NCBI GenBank assembly: GCA_005776725.1
Contig: SXOO01000003.1
Location: 1-35,258 of the forward strand
DNA: 35,258 bases
Origin: Pseudomonadota bacterium
Lineage (GTDB): Bacteria; Myxococcota_A; UBA9042; GCA-2863065
Direction: 5' to 3'
Both the position numbers and the translations under genes were made by a program. Below are positions 12,472 to 21,300 of this stretch, piece by piece. The notes under the pieces were generated by a model. That model was not told the DNA's origin. It made no database searches and was given only the letters and a program-made list of their open reading frames with translations. Position 1 is the stretch's first letter. Each line of letters begins with the position of its first letter.

Positions 12472-14646
12472 GTGATTCCAACGGATGTCATCGAGCGCCT
12501 CCGGCGTACGGCAAAGCACCCCAACGTCCAGCGGCTCGTGGCGCTCCCTGTTGGGACCCTCGCCGTAGGGCTGGTTGGCCTCCTGATGGCGCAGGGCTCG
12601 CTCGCCTACGGCTTCCGTGGGACGCACGTCCTCGCGATCGTGGTGCTGGGGTTGGCCGCCGTGGCCCGGGCGCTCCCGCCCCCGCGTCAGACCCTCGTGG
12701 CCACGTGGCTCCTTCGGTCAGAGCGCGCGACCCTGCCTCTGGCGGCGATCTGGCTCACCTCCTCGGCGTTCGGCGCCGACGCGCAGCTCGTCTTCCCGCT
12801 CGGTCTCCTCGTGCTCGCCGGGGCGGCCGCTGTCCTCGAGCGCCCGGCCGCGCTGTTCGCCGCGTCCACTGCGGCGGTCTTCGCGGTGGCCCAGTGGGTG
12901 GGCTTCGGGTCCTGGCGCGGCGACCTCCGCGAGCTCGTGGCCGAGATCTTGTACATCGTGGCGCTCACCGCCGCCGGGGGCTGGTGGGTCCGACCGGCCC
13001 TCGAGCGCGCCGCCGGGGTCGACGTCGGAAAGGCCAAGGTCGCCGGCGACGCGGTCGCGCTGGGTCTAACGGACGCCGCCCTCGCGGCGCGCGCGTCACC
13101 GGAGCCCGGCGTCGAGGCGCGGCTCGAGTCGCTCGGCGGCAGCGTGAGCCAGCTCCTACGCTTGGGGCGCGCGGCCGTCGATGGCCACACGGCGGTCTTC
13201 CTGGTCCGGCACGACGACGGCGCGTTCCGCGCGTTCCGGGCCGAGGGAAAGGACCAGGAGCTCGTAATCGGCGACCCCATCCCCGCCGAGACCGGGGCGC
13301 TCGGGGCCCTGGTTCGCGCGCAGAGAGAGCCCAACCCTCCGCCCGCGCTCAGGGTCGAGGTGAAGCCCGATGGCCCCGGGCTGCCCTACTACCGGCACAC
13401 CCCGGCGCGGATCCGGCACGCGATGTTCGTCCCACTTCGGGGTGCCGACGGCAGCATCGACGCGCTGCTGGTCGTCGACCGAACCGTGGGCGATGCCTTC
13501 GACGACGCCGCGATGGCCCGCGCGGTCGAGCTGGCCACGCTCATGGCCCGCGCCCTCGAGCTGGAACGCCACGCGCTGGGAGCAGCGGCGCGTATCAGCG
13601 CCCAGGAGGCCGTGCTGGACGTGGTCCGGGGCCTCGCCATCGCGCACGACCCGGAGGAGACCTACGGCGCCGTGCTCGCCGGCGCCGAGCGGCTGGTCGA
13701 CCTGCGCGTCGGCTTGCTCTGCACCTTCGATGGCCGCTCGGCACGGGTGGCTGCTGCGGTGGGCGGCGACGCGCTCCCCCTCGTGGGCACGCATATCCCC
13801 GAGTCAGGCTCGATCGCGGCGCTCACCCTCCGCGCGACGGCGCCCTTTCCCACGACTCGGACGTGGTCGCCGGGCCACGGCTCCCTGATCGCCCCGCACC
13901 TCGGGCCGAAGCTCGTCGATGGCGAGCCGCTGCTGGGGATCCCGCTGCGGCATCGCGACCGCGCGGTGGGCGCCCTCTTGCTGGTGCCCCACCACCCGCT
14001 CGACGAAGAGACCTTGGCGCGCCTCCAGATCCTCGCAACGCAAGGCGCGGTAGCGCTCCACCAGAGCGAGGCGGTCTCCGAGCTGCAGCGGCGCGCGACG
14101 ATCGACCCGCTCACCGGGATCGACAATCGCGCCTCGCTGCTCGGCCGCCTGGACCAGAGCATGAAGCGGCTCGGGCGGCTGGGCCTTCAGCTGGCCGTGG
14201 TCCAGTTGGACCTGGACCACTTCAAGGCGATCAACGACACCCATGGACACGCGGTGGGAGACGAGGTCCTCCGGAGCGTGGCTGCCATCCTCAAGGCCAA
14301 GAAGCGCGAGTCGGACTCGGTGGGGCGCATGGGCGGGGAAGAGTTCGTCCTGGTGCTCGAGCAGGCCGACGAGACTGGAGCGATGTTCGTCTGCGAGCGC
14401 ATCCGCAAGGCGATCGAGGCGCTGCGGGTGCCCACCTCGCACGGCCCCATTCAGGTCACGGCCAGCCTCGGCGTGGCCATCGCGCCGGACCACGGCGAGC
14501 GGGCGGACGATCTGCTCAGCCGGGCGGACGCCGCGCTTTATCGCGCAAAAGAGGCGGGCCGGAACCAAGTTCGGCTGTTCAAGCGGGCCGCGCCGGCCAG
14601 GTCAGCCCACGACACCGTCGAGGACCCGCCGGAGTCCGCGGACTAA
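12472..14646 (+). CDS. Membrane-anchored diguanylate cyclase with GAF-like sensor domains
   Basis: 724 residues from GTG 12472. Residues about 20-175 hold several hydrophobic segments (inner membrane); two GAF-like regions follow (about 195-360 and 370-535), and a GGDEF domain ends the protein. The active site is GGEEF (621-625), preceded at the canonical five-residue spacing by RESD (612-615), the RxxD inhibitory c-di-GMP site, so product feedback is expected. The substrate-binding region DLDHFKAIND is intact. It therefore probably makes c-di-GMP from two GTP. It is divergent from the sigma-54 cluster across 202 bases and overlaps the end of the TSP3 gene by four bases. An upstream TTG (12433) would extend the frame through the promoter and is less likely. 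Confidence 0.92.
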   Translation: MIPTDVIERLRRTAKHPNVQRLVALPVGTLAVGLVGLLMAQGSLAYGFRGTHVLAIVVLGLAAVARALPPPRQTLVATWLLRSERATLPLAAIWLTSSAFGADAQLVFPLGLLVLAGAAAVLERPAALFAASTAAVFAVAQWVGFGSWRGDLRELVAEILYIVALTAAGGWWVRPALERAAGVDVGKAKVAGDAVALGLTDAALAARASPEPGVEARLESLGGSVSQLLRLGRAAVDGHTAVFLVRHDDGAFRAFRAEGKDQELVIGDPIPAETGALGALVRAQREPNPPPALRVEVKPDGPGLPYYRHTPARIRHAMFVPLRGADGSIDALLVVDRTVGDAFDDAAMARAVELATLMARALELERHALGAAARISAQEAVLDVVRGLAIAHDPEETYGAVLAGAERLVDLRVGLLCTFDGRSARVAAAVGGDALPLVGTHIPESGSIAALTLRATAPFPTTRTWSPGHGSLIAPHLGPKLVDGEPLLGIPLRHRDRAVGALLLVPHHPLDEETLARLQILATQGAVALHQSEAVSELQRRATIDPLTGIDNRASLLGRLDQSMKRLGRLGLQLAVVQLDLDHFKAINDTHGHAVGDEVLRSVAAILKAKKRESDSVGRMGGEEFVLVLEQADETGAMFVCERIRKAIEALRVPTSHGPIQVTASLGVAIAPDHGERADDLLSRADAALYRAKEAGRNQVRLFKRAAPARSAHDTVEDPPESAD

Positions 14647-17600
14647 CGGCAGAGCTGGGTGGTCGGGGTACCTGACGCCGCACAAACGAAGTTCTGGCCC
14701 ACGAAGCTGCCGGAGCAGGTCTCGATGAACTGCCCCTTGTCACCGCAAGCGGGCGCGAGGGCCTCCCAGCCCTTGGTGGTCACGCAGCAGAAGCTGTCGC
14801 CACAGGTGAGCGCACCCGCGGCGCTGCACTGCTTCGCGTGCTTCGCTGAGAACTCCTGCGTCTCGGCGTTGTCGCAGTTCCAGTCGAAGCTGCCGTCGCC
14901 GCGGTGCGCCGGGAAGTACACTGTCTGGCCGGGGAAGGCGTTGCCGTTGCTGTCGTAGCAGTCTCCCCCCTTGTTCGTGGAGTATGGCGCAGCCGTGCCG
15001 CACTGGCACCGCGAGTCGCTCGTGGTGCCGAACCCGTCCCCGTCGCCATCGCGGTAGTACGGCACGCAGCCCGTGGCGTTCGCCTCGTCCACCCCGAGCT
15101 TGCAGTTGTTGTCGAGCCCGTCGCACACCTCTGTCTTGCCGGGGTTCACGTCCTTGTTGGCATCGGCGCAGTCGCCGTCCTTAGACGCGGTGTACGGCGG
15201 GCTCGATCCGCACACGCAGAGCTGATCCGAAGCGATCCCGTACCCGTCGGCGTCGGTGTCTTTGTAGAGCGCGACGCAGCCCTTGGCGCCCGGTTCGTCC
15301 TTGTTGTTGTTGCAGTTGTTGTCGATCCCGTCGCAGCTCTCTTGGGCGGCGGGGTGGCGCCCCGCGTCGGTGTCGGCGCAGTCGCCGCCGGCGTTGGCGG
15401 GATACGCCGCGCTGGCCGCGCAGAGGCACTTCTGCGCGGTGGAGTCACCCCAGCCGTCCTTGTCGATGTCGCGGAAGCGCGGGATGCAGCCCGAGGCGTC
15501 CTCCTCGTCCACCGAGTTGTCGCAGTCGTTGTCGATGCCGTCACAGGTCTCGGCGGCCTTCGGGTTCACTCCGGAGTTGCCGTCGGCGCAGTCGCCCGCA
15601 ACGGTGGCCGTGTAGGGCGACGCGGCCACGCACAAGCATCGGCTGTCTCCGGTGACGCCATAGGTGTCGCCGTCCCCATCACGTAGGAGGTTCTTGCAGC
15701 CGATCGCGCCCTCCTCGTCGTTGGTCCCGTCACAATCGTTGTCGAGGCTGTCCCCGCAGAACTCGTCGTTGCCGGGGAACACGCTGCTGTCTTGCGGCCG
15801 ACAGTCGGCGAGATCGACGCTGCCGTCGCCGTCGTCGTCGTTGTCGCAGGCGTCTCCGAAGTTGTCGCCGTCCAGGTCGTCCTGATTGGCGTTGGGGACG
15901 AGAATGCAGTTGTCTTCCACGTCCGGGGAGCCGTCGTTGTCGTCGTCGGAGTCGCAGGCATCCCCGGTGGCGTCGCCGTCCGTGTTCTTTTGGGACGGGT
16001 TCGACAGGCTCGCGCAGTTGTCTACCCCGTTCGCGACCCCATCGCCGTCGTTGTCGGCCGCGCAAGCGGCCACGTCGTTCAGCGTAGAGAACGTCCGCGG
16101 GCACTTGTCGATGGTGTCCACGAAGTTGTCGTTGTCGTCGTCGTCATCGCACAAATCGCCCAGGGCGTCCTTCTCGAGGTTGGCCTGATCGCCATTCACG
16201 ACGCTCTGGCAGTTGTCCGCGTCGTTCGGCACGCCGTCGCCGTCGAGATCCACGTCGCAGGCGTCTCCCAGCTTGTCGCCGTCGGTGTCGGCCAGGTTGA
16301 AGCTGGCAGTGAACGGGCAGTTGTCTTGCGCGTCGGGGACACCGTCGTTGTCGTCGTCGGTGTCGCAAGCGTCGCCCTGGGAGTCGAAGTCGTTGTTCTT
16401 CTGATCGGCGTTCTTGGTGGTCTTACAGTTGTCGTTGGCATCGGGCGTCCCGTCGTTGTCGTCGTCCGTGTCGCAGAGATCTCCCAGCGCGTCACCGTCG
16501 TTGTTCGCCTGGCTCAGGTTGGCCGTCAGGGAGCAGTTATCGGCGGTGTCCAAGACGGTGTCGCCGTCGTCGTCCGTGTCGCAACCGTCTCCGAGCGTGT
16601 CCGAGTCGCTGTTCGTCTGCGTATTGTTCGGCACGGTCGGGCAGTTGTCCTGGAAGTCGAGGACGCCGTCGTTGTCGTCGTCGAGGTCGCAGACATCCCC
16701 GAGGCTGTCGCCGTCGAGGTTCGGCTGCTGGCTGTTGCTGTCCCTGGGGCAGTTGTCCAGCGTGTCGAGCTGCCCGTCGCCGTCGTCGTCCGGGTCACAC
16801 GCGTCCCCGACCGTATCCTGGTCGAGGTCGGCCTGGGACTGCGACAGCGTCGTGGGGCAGTTGTCGAAGGCGTCCACCACACCGTCCCCGTCGTCGTCGC
16901 CGTCGCACACGTCGCCCGTCTTGTCGCCGTCCAGGTCGAGCTGGAGGGGATCCGACTCGAAGACGCACACGTCGACGCTGTTCGGGATGCCGTCGCCATC
17001 CCGGTCCGAGTCACACGGGTCTCCCGTCCCATCCTGATCCTGGTCCTGCTGGTCGCTGTTGGCGTTCAGAGGGCAGTTGTCGAGGTAGTCGTCCTTGGAG
17101 TCGTTGTCGTCGTCGGCGTCACACGCGTCGCCCTGGGCGTCGCCGTCGCTGTTCTTCTGGTCGAAGTTCGCAGCGCGCTGGCAGTTGTCCGCGGTATCCA
17201 GCTTCTGATCCCCGTCGTCATCGAGGTCGCACAGGTCGCCCTTCGAGTCCTTGTCGAGGTCGACCTGGTCAGCGTTCTTCTGCAGCGGGCAGTTGTCCTT
17301 CGTGTCCACGACGCCGTCGTTGTCATTGTCGAGGTCACACGCGTCCCCGATGAGGTCGCCATCCGTGTCCAGCTGGTCGGTGTTGGCCACGGTGGCACAG
17401 TTGTCTGCCCCGTCGAGCCGCCCGTCGCCGTCATCGTCAGCGTCGCAGGCGTCGCCGGAGGTGTCTTCGTCCGCGTCCTGCTGCCCCGGGTTGAACAGCC
17501 CGAGGCAGTTGTCGAACAGATCCTCCACCTTGTCGCCGTCCGCGTCGGGATCGCAGGCGTCTCCGGTGAGGTCCTTGTCCAGATCCTCCTGGAGCGGGTT

Positions 17601-20216
17601 CTTCACGAGGTCGCAGTTGTCCACGACATCGGCGAGCCCATCGGCGTCGTCGTCGGCGTCGCACGCGTCGCCGGCGAGGTCGCCGTCGGTGTCGACCTGC
17701 GTGGGGTTGGTCACCACGGGGCAGTTGTCCACGCCGTCCGCGACTTGATCGCCGTCGTCATCGACGTCGCACGCGTCTCCCTGCCCGTCGCCGTCCAGGT
17801 CCTCCTGGCCGCCCGCGAGGAGCGGGCACTTGTCCTGGCCATTCGGGACGCCGTCACCGTCCGCGTCGGGATCGCAGGGGTCGCCGAGCTGGTCGCCGTC
17901 GATGTCCGCCTGCGACTTGTTTGCGTCCAGCGGGCAGTTGTCCTTCGTGTCCACCACCGTGTCCCCGTCGTCATCGGCGTCGCAGGCGTCGCCCTGCGAG
18001 TCGCCGTCCGCGTTGGCTTGATCGGCGTTGGCCACCAGCGGGCAGTTGTCCTGTGCGTTGAGCTTGCTGTCGTTGTCCGCATCCGGGTCGCAGGGATCTC
18101 CCAGGCCATCGAGGTCGGCGTCGGCCTGCTCCGGGTTCGCGTGGAGGTCGCAGTTGTCGGCGGCGTCGGGGACGGTGTCGTCGTCGTCGTCGTCGTCGCA
18201 GGCGTCGCCGAGCCCGTCCCCGTCGGTGTTGGTCTGCGCTGGGTTGGTGTTCGTGGGGCAGTTGTCCACGGCGTTCAGGTGCAGATCCCCGTCCCAGTCG
18301 TCGTCACACGCGTCCCCGATACCGTCCGAGTCGAGATCGGCCTGCGCTGGGTTGGGCGCAAGATCGCAGTTGTCCTCGGCGTCCGTCTTGCCGTCGCCGT
18401 CGTCGTCGAGGTCACAGGCGTCGCCTTGGGTGTCGTTGTCGGTGTCTGTCTGGGAGGGGTTCGCGATGGTGGGGCAGTTGTCGAGATCGTCGAGGACGTT
18501 GTCGTCGTCCGCGTCGCCCACGCAGGCGTCGCCCACGCCGTTCTTGTCGGTGTCTGCCTGGTCCGGGTTGGCGGTGACCGGGCAGTTGTCGTCCCCGTCG
18601 AGGACGGTGTCGTCGTCGTCGTCGTCGTCGCAGGCGTCGCCCCCGTCCGGCGCGCCGTCAGCGTTCTGCTGGCCGGGGTTGCTCACGAGGGGGCAGTTGT
18701 CGTCGACGTCGTCCACCTCGTCGGCGTCGTCGTCCGCGTCGCAGGCGTCTCCCAGCCCATCCTCGTCGTGCTCGGTCTGGTTCGAGTTGGGCACCAAGGG
18801 GCAGTTGTCGATGAAGTCCGGCTTGTTGTCCGCGTCGTCGTCCTCATCGCAGGCGTCGCCTTGAAGGTCCCCGTCCGTGTCGATCTGGTCGCTGTTCGGG
18901 ACGCTCGGGCAGTTGTCGACCGAGTCGTCCTTGGCGTCGCCGTCGTCGTTGTCGTCCACGCAGTTGGCCACCCCGTCGGCGTCGATGTCTGGGAAGCCCT
19001 CGTCGATCTTGCCGGAGCAGTTGTTGTCCTTCCCGTCACAGACCTCCTCGAGGCCCGGCGCAACGGCCTTGTCGCAGGGCTGGCAGTCCTGGTCGTCGCC
19101 GGAGAGATCGTTGTCGTCGTCCTGATCGCAGGCGTTCCCGCCGTCGTTCGCGAAGTCGCAGTTCTGCTGGTCGGGGTTGCTGACCTCGGGGCAGTTGTCG
19201 GCGTCGTTCAGCTTCCCGTCATTGTCAGCGTCCGGGTCCACGCAGAACGCGAGCCCGTCACCGTCCACGTCGGGGAAGGTCTCGTCCGTCTCGCCGTCGC
19301 AGTCGTTGTCCTTTCCGTCGCACGCTTCGGCCGTGGGCTCGGGAGCAGAGCACTGGGTGGTGGTCCCGGAGCAGACGTTTATCCCGGAGCAGGTGCCGAG
19401 CTCGTTGGTGACCGCGCACTTCGCCCCATCGCCCTTGAGGTCATCGGTGCTCCCGTTGCAGTCGTTGTCTTTCCCGTCACAGCTCTCGGCTGTGGGCGGT
19501 GGCGCGTCGCACACGCTCAGCTGGCCGGCGACGCAGGAGCGGCTGCCGTAGCAGGTGCCGAGCTCGCTGGGGGTGGCGCACTCGGTGGTTCGCCCGAGGG
19601 TCTCAGCCAAGGTGGAGCAGGCGCACGCGCCGCTCACCGGCCGGCATAGCCGACCGGCCGCGCCCTCCACCTCCCCGCAGACGTATCCGCTGGGGCACTG
19701 CCGCGTGTCGTCATCGCAAGGCGTAGCGCAGAAGGACCCCGCGTCGCCGCTGCTGAGGCAGCGCGAGCCCTCGAAGGTGGAGGCCGCGCCCGGCACCGTG
19801 GTGCAGTCGGCGTCCGCCCGGCAAGGGAAGCACAGCGGGACGTGGAGAGGGACACAGGCGAAGATGACGTCCCCGGCGGTCTGAACCACGGCTTTGCAGG
19901 CGAAGCCCTTGTCGTCGCAGCTCGACACACAGACATCGGTGCAAATCTGGCCCTCGGCCGTGAGCGCGCAGATGCCGTCGGGGCAGTCGTCGTTCGACAC
20001 GCACGTGGTGACCGGATCGACCACCGTGTCCGCCTCGGCAGCGTCCGTCTTGACGGCGTCCGGGAGTACGGCGACGCCTCCCCCGTCGTCTTCAGGCCCC
20101 GCGTTGGTGTCTTTCTTGACGGCGTTCGAGCCGATTGGGGCGGCGGCCTCCCCGCAGGCCGACACGGCGGCTACGACGAGCAACGCGAGATTACGACGGG
20201 CGACAGGTCGGCGCAT
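14643..20216 (-). CDS. 1857-residue surface lipoprotein with about 31 TSP3-type calcium-binding repeats and MopE-like motifs
   Basis: Start ATG 20216 begins MRRPVARRNLALLVVAAVSAC, a lipoprotein signal with lipobox VSAC (Cys21); the longer frame to 20474 lacks a signal. Residues about 50-210 are Cys-rich (CVSNDDCPDGIC type). Next come MopE-like CDGKDNDCDG motifs, then about 31 thrombospondin type 3 repeats of 36-38 residues (DDDGDGxxDxxDNCPxxxNxxQ), each with Asp-rich calcium-binding loops, then five MopE-like units (CDGIDNDCDNSVDEE) and a Cys-rich terminal domain ending TTQLCR. Such proteins are exported, disulfide-bonded and rigidified by calcium; an extended stalk or adhesin at the outer membrane is likely. 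The 3' end overlaps the convergent diguanylate cyclase gene by four bases. Confidence 0.92.
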   Translation of the reverse strand: MRRPVARRNLALLVVAAVSACGEAAAPIGSNAVKKDTNAGPEDDGGGVAVLPDAVKTDAAEADTVVDPVTTCVSNDDCPDGICALTAEGQICTDVCVSSCDDKGFACKAVVQTAGDVIFACVPLHVPLCFPCRADADCTTVPGAASTFEGSRCLSSGDAGSFCATPCDDDTRQCPSGYVCGEVEGAAGRLCRPVSGACACSTLAETLGRTTECATPSELGTCYGSRSCVAGQLSVCDAPPPTAESCDGKDNDCNGSTDDLKGDGAKCAVTNELGTCSGINVCSGTTTQCSAPEPTAEACDGKDNDCDGETDETFPDVDGDGLAFCVDPDADNDGKLNDADNCPEVSNPDQQNCDFANDGGNACDQDDDNDLSGDDQDCQPCDKAVAPGLEEVCDGKDNNCSGKIDEGFPDIDADGVANCVDDNDDGDAKDDSVDNCPSVPNSDQIDTDGDLQGDACDEDDDADNKPDFIDNCPLVPNSNQTEHDEDGLGDACDADDDADEVDDVDDNCPLVSNPGQQNADGAPDGGDACDDDDDDDTVLDGDDNCPVTANPDQADTDKNGVGDACVGDADDDNVLDDLDNCPTIANPSQTDTDNDTQGDACDLDDDGDGKTDAEDNCDLAPNPAQADLDSDGIGDACDDDWDGDLHLNAVDNCPTNTNPAQTNTDGDGLGDACDDDDDDDTVPDAADNCDLHANPEQADADLDGLGDPCDPDADNDSKLNAQDNCPLVANADQANADGDSQGDACDADDDGDTVVDTKDNCPLDANKSQADIDGDQLGDPCDPDADGDGVPNGQDKCPLLAGGQEDLDGDGQGDACDVDDDGDQVADGVDNCPVVTNPTQVDTDGDLAGDACDADDDADGLADVVDNCDLVKNPLQEDLDKDLTGDACDPDADGDKVEDLFDNCLGLFNPGQQDADEDTSGDACDADDDGDGRLDGADNCATVANTDQLDTDGDLIGDACDLDNDNDGVVDTKDNCPLQKNADQVDLDKDSKGDLCDLDDDGDQKLDTADNCQRAANFDQKNSDGDAQGDACDADDDNDSKDDYLDNCPLNANSDQQDQDQDGTGDPCDSDRDGDGIPNSVDVCVFESDPLQLDLDGDKTGDVCDGDDDGDGVVDAFDNCPTTLSQSQADLDQDTVGDACDPDDDGDGQLDTLDNCPRDSNSQQPNLDGDSLGDVCDLDDDNDGVLDFQDNCPTVPNNTQTNSDSDTLGDGCDTDDDGDTVLDTADNCSLTANLSQANNDGDALGDLCDTDDDNDGTPDANDNCKTTKNADQKNNDFDSQGDACDTDDDNDGVPDAQDNCPFTASFNLADTDGDKLGDACDVDLDGDGVPNDADNCQSVVNGDQANLEKDALGDLCDDDDDNDNFVDTIDKCPRTFSTLNDVAACAADNDGDGVANGVDNCASLSNPSQKNTDGDATGDACDSDDDNDGSPDVEDNCILVPNANQDDLDGDNFGDACDNDDDGDGSVDLADCRPQDSSVFPGNDEFCGDSLDNDCDGTNDEEGAIGCKNLLRDGDGDTYGVTGDSRCLCVAASPYTATVAGDCADGNSGVNPKAAETCDGIDNDCDNSVDEEDASGCIPRFRDIDKDGWGDSTAQKCLCAASAAYPANAGGDCADTDAGRHPAAQESCDGIDNNCNNNKDEPGAKGCVALYKDTDADGYGIASDQLCVCGSSPPYTASKDGDCADANKDVNPGKTEVCDGLDNNCKLGVDEANATGCVPYYRDGDGDGFGTTSDSRCQCGTAAPYSTNKGGDCYDSNGNAFPGQTVYFPAHRGDGSFDWNCDNAETQEFSAKHAKQCSAAGALTCGDSFCCVTTKGWEALAPACGDKGQFIETCSGSFVGQNFVCAASGTPTTQLCR
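15060..15760 (-). repeat. MopE-like CDGxDNDC repeats at the C-terminal side
   Basis: Five units with cores CGDSLDNDCDGTNDE, CDGIDNDCDNSVDEE, CDGIDNNCNNNKDE, CDGLDNNCKLGVDE and the weaker GGDCYDSNGNAFPGQ. Such motifs are annotated as putative metal binding (MopE-type). Between them lie linker segments of the form RDxDxDGxG...CxC. Confidence 0.75.
15800..19010 (-). repeat. TSP3-type repeat array (about 31 units)
   Basis: Units average about 110 bp and encode D-x-D-x-D-G/D calcium loops joined by DNCP...N..Q. The DNA is dominated by GAC/GAT codons, so the opposite strand reads as long Val-rich open frames that are artefacts. Count made by eye from successive DNC motifs; one or two units could be split differently. 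Confidence 0.88.
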
Positions 20217-20224
20217 GGCCCGGG

Positions 20225-20230
20225 AGTATA
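20225..20230 (-). promoter_or_regulatory. -10 element of the TSP3 lipoprotein gene
   Basis: TATACT on the minus strand, eight bases before ATG 20216. This is a near-consensus -10 hexamer and predicts a leaderless transcript. I cannot see a convincing -35. Confidence 0.6.
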
Positions 20231-20254
20231 CGAGACTTCGCGGCGAACTGCGCG

Positions 20255-20279
20255 GTCGGCTCTCCGGCCGGGGGCCGAC
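20255..20279. other. Inverted repeat between the TSP3 and pcm-like genes
   Basis: GTCGGC (20255-20260) pairs with GCCGAC (20274-20279) around a GC-rich loop. It sits between the divergent starts; operator, transcript hairpin or chance are all possible. Confidence 0.3.
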
Positions 20280-20406
20280 TTCGCGTTCACGCGGTAACGA
20301 AATTCGCGGGGTGGCCGGGGCGTTGGTAACGTCGAGGCACGTTGGCCCGGGAAGCGTCCGACCGCACCGGCCGCCGACGAACCACCGCTTCGAAAAGGAG
20401 CCCCGA

Positions 20407-21183
20407 ATGATGCGTCCCCCGCTGCTCTCACCCCGAACGGTCGCGCTGGCGTCCCTCGTGGCGGCCTGCCTCACGGCAGCGCCCGCGTTCGCCCAATACG
20501 ATCAGCCTTTCCAGGCCGGGGAAACCCCGGAGCTGACGGAGAAGCGCAAGAAGATGGTGAAGTGGCTCGGTGAGTCGGTGAAGGGCATCACCGAGCGCAC
20601 GCTGGGCGCGTTTGACGCGGTGCCGCGCCACAAGTTCATGAAGGCCCGCGACCTCAAGATCGCGTACGACAACAAGTGGGCGGGCATCGGCTACGGCCAG
20701 ACCATCACGAACCCGTGGATGGTGGCCTACATGACCCACCTCCTGGGCATCGAGGAGGGCATGAAGGTGCTCGAGATCGGCACCGGCTCCGGCTACCAGA
20801 GCGCCATCATCTCCCGACTCACCACCCAGACGCACACTGTCGAGGTCGTTCGGGCGCTGGGCGAGCGCGCCCGCGGACTCCACGACAACCTGGCCTACAC
20901 CGCCAACATCAAGCACAAGCTCGGCGACGGCTACGAGGGCTGGGAAGAGCACGGGCCCTACGACCGCATCATGGTGACCTGCGCAGCCGACCACATCCCC
21001 GTCCCGCTGATCCAGCAGCTGAAGCCGGGTGGCCTCATGCTCATCCCGGTGGGCCCGCACTTCCAGAAGGGCAATATCTACCTGGTCACGAAGCAGCAGG
21101 ACGGCTCGATCAAGCGGAAGGTCGTGGCCACGGGCACGTTCGTCCCGCTGCGCCGCACCGACAAGTTCTCCGACGACGACTAG
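20407..21183 (+). CDS. pcm: Exported protein-L-isoaspartate O-methyltransferase
   Basis: 258 residues from ATG 20407, with AAGGAG six bases upstream. The first 29 residues form a Sec signal peptide (basic start, VALASLVAACLTAAPAFA) with likely cleavage before QYDQ. The rest is a class I SAM-dependent methyltransferase of the PCMT family: AFDAVPRHKFM and GYGQTITNPWMVAYM upstream, motif I VLEIGTGSGYQSAII (121-135), then DRIMVTCAADHIPVPLIQQL and GGLMLIPVG. PCMTs methylate isoaspartyl residues to start repair of aged proteins. A periplasmic copy is odd because SAM is a cytosolic cofactor. Transcribed away from the TSP3 gene; probably monocistronic, with 117 bases before the next gene. Confidence 0.88.
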   Translation: MMRPPLLSPRTVALASLVAACLTAAPAFAQYDQPFQAGETPELTEKRKKMVKWLGESVKGITERTLGAFDAVPRHKFMKARDLKIAYDNKWAGIGYGQTITNPWMVAYMTHLLGIEEGMKVLEIGTGSGYQSAIISRLTTQTHTVEVVRALGERARGLHDNLAYTANIKHKLGDGYEGWEEHGPYDRIMVTCAADHIPVPLIQQLKPGGLMLIPVGPHFQKGNIYLVTKQQDGSIKRKVVATGTFVPLRRTDKFSDDD

Positions 21184-21242
21184 GCTCAACGCTCGTGACG
21201 CGGCGGTGGGGCGGGAAAACGCGTGTCCGCGCCGAGATCCGA

Positions 21243-21254
21243 GATCCCGGGATC
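21243..21254. promoter_or_regulatory. Perfect 12-bp palindrome upstream of the SPFH gene
   Basis: GATCCCGGGATC, self-complementary across all 12 bases, ends five bases before the likely -10 element TAGTCT (21260-21265). It falls in the spacer of that promoter, where a repressor would block polymerase. Confidence 0.4.
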
Positions 21255-21259
21255 GATGT

Positions 21260-21265
21260 TAGTCT
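21260..21265 (+). promoter_or_regulatory. Likely -10 element for the SPFH/NAD-kinase-like pair
   Basis: TAGTCT matches the TAGNCT -10 form seen before other genes here. It lies 35 bases before the TTG start and this gene, unlike the leaderless ones, has a GGAG ribosome-binding site. Confidence 0.4.
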
Positions 21266-21300
21266 CGCGCACCTAGCGGTGACGCTCACGGAGACTCACA

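Noticed and set aside
12270..12524. N-terminal extension of the ATPase to a start at 12524
   Set aside because: It would include the sigma-54 promoter and overlap the divergent gene; sequence is Arg/Trp/Cys-rich and unlike the family.
12705..14675. 656-residue Arg-rich open frame on the plus strand
   Set aside because: Second frame of the diguanylate cyclase gene; extreme Arg/Gly/Ala content typical of GC-rich frame shadows.
15792..19649. 1285-residue Val-rich open frame on the plus strand
   Set aside because: Reverse complement of GAC/GAT-rich TSP3 repeats reads as GTC/ATC (VAVVVVV); the minus-strand TSP3 protein has signal, cysteines and known repeats.
20217..20474. N-terminal extension of the TSP3 protein to 20474
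   Set aside because: Places the lipoprotein signal at residue 87 and overlaps the pcm-like gene; the -10 TATACT sits before the ATG at 20216.
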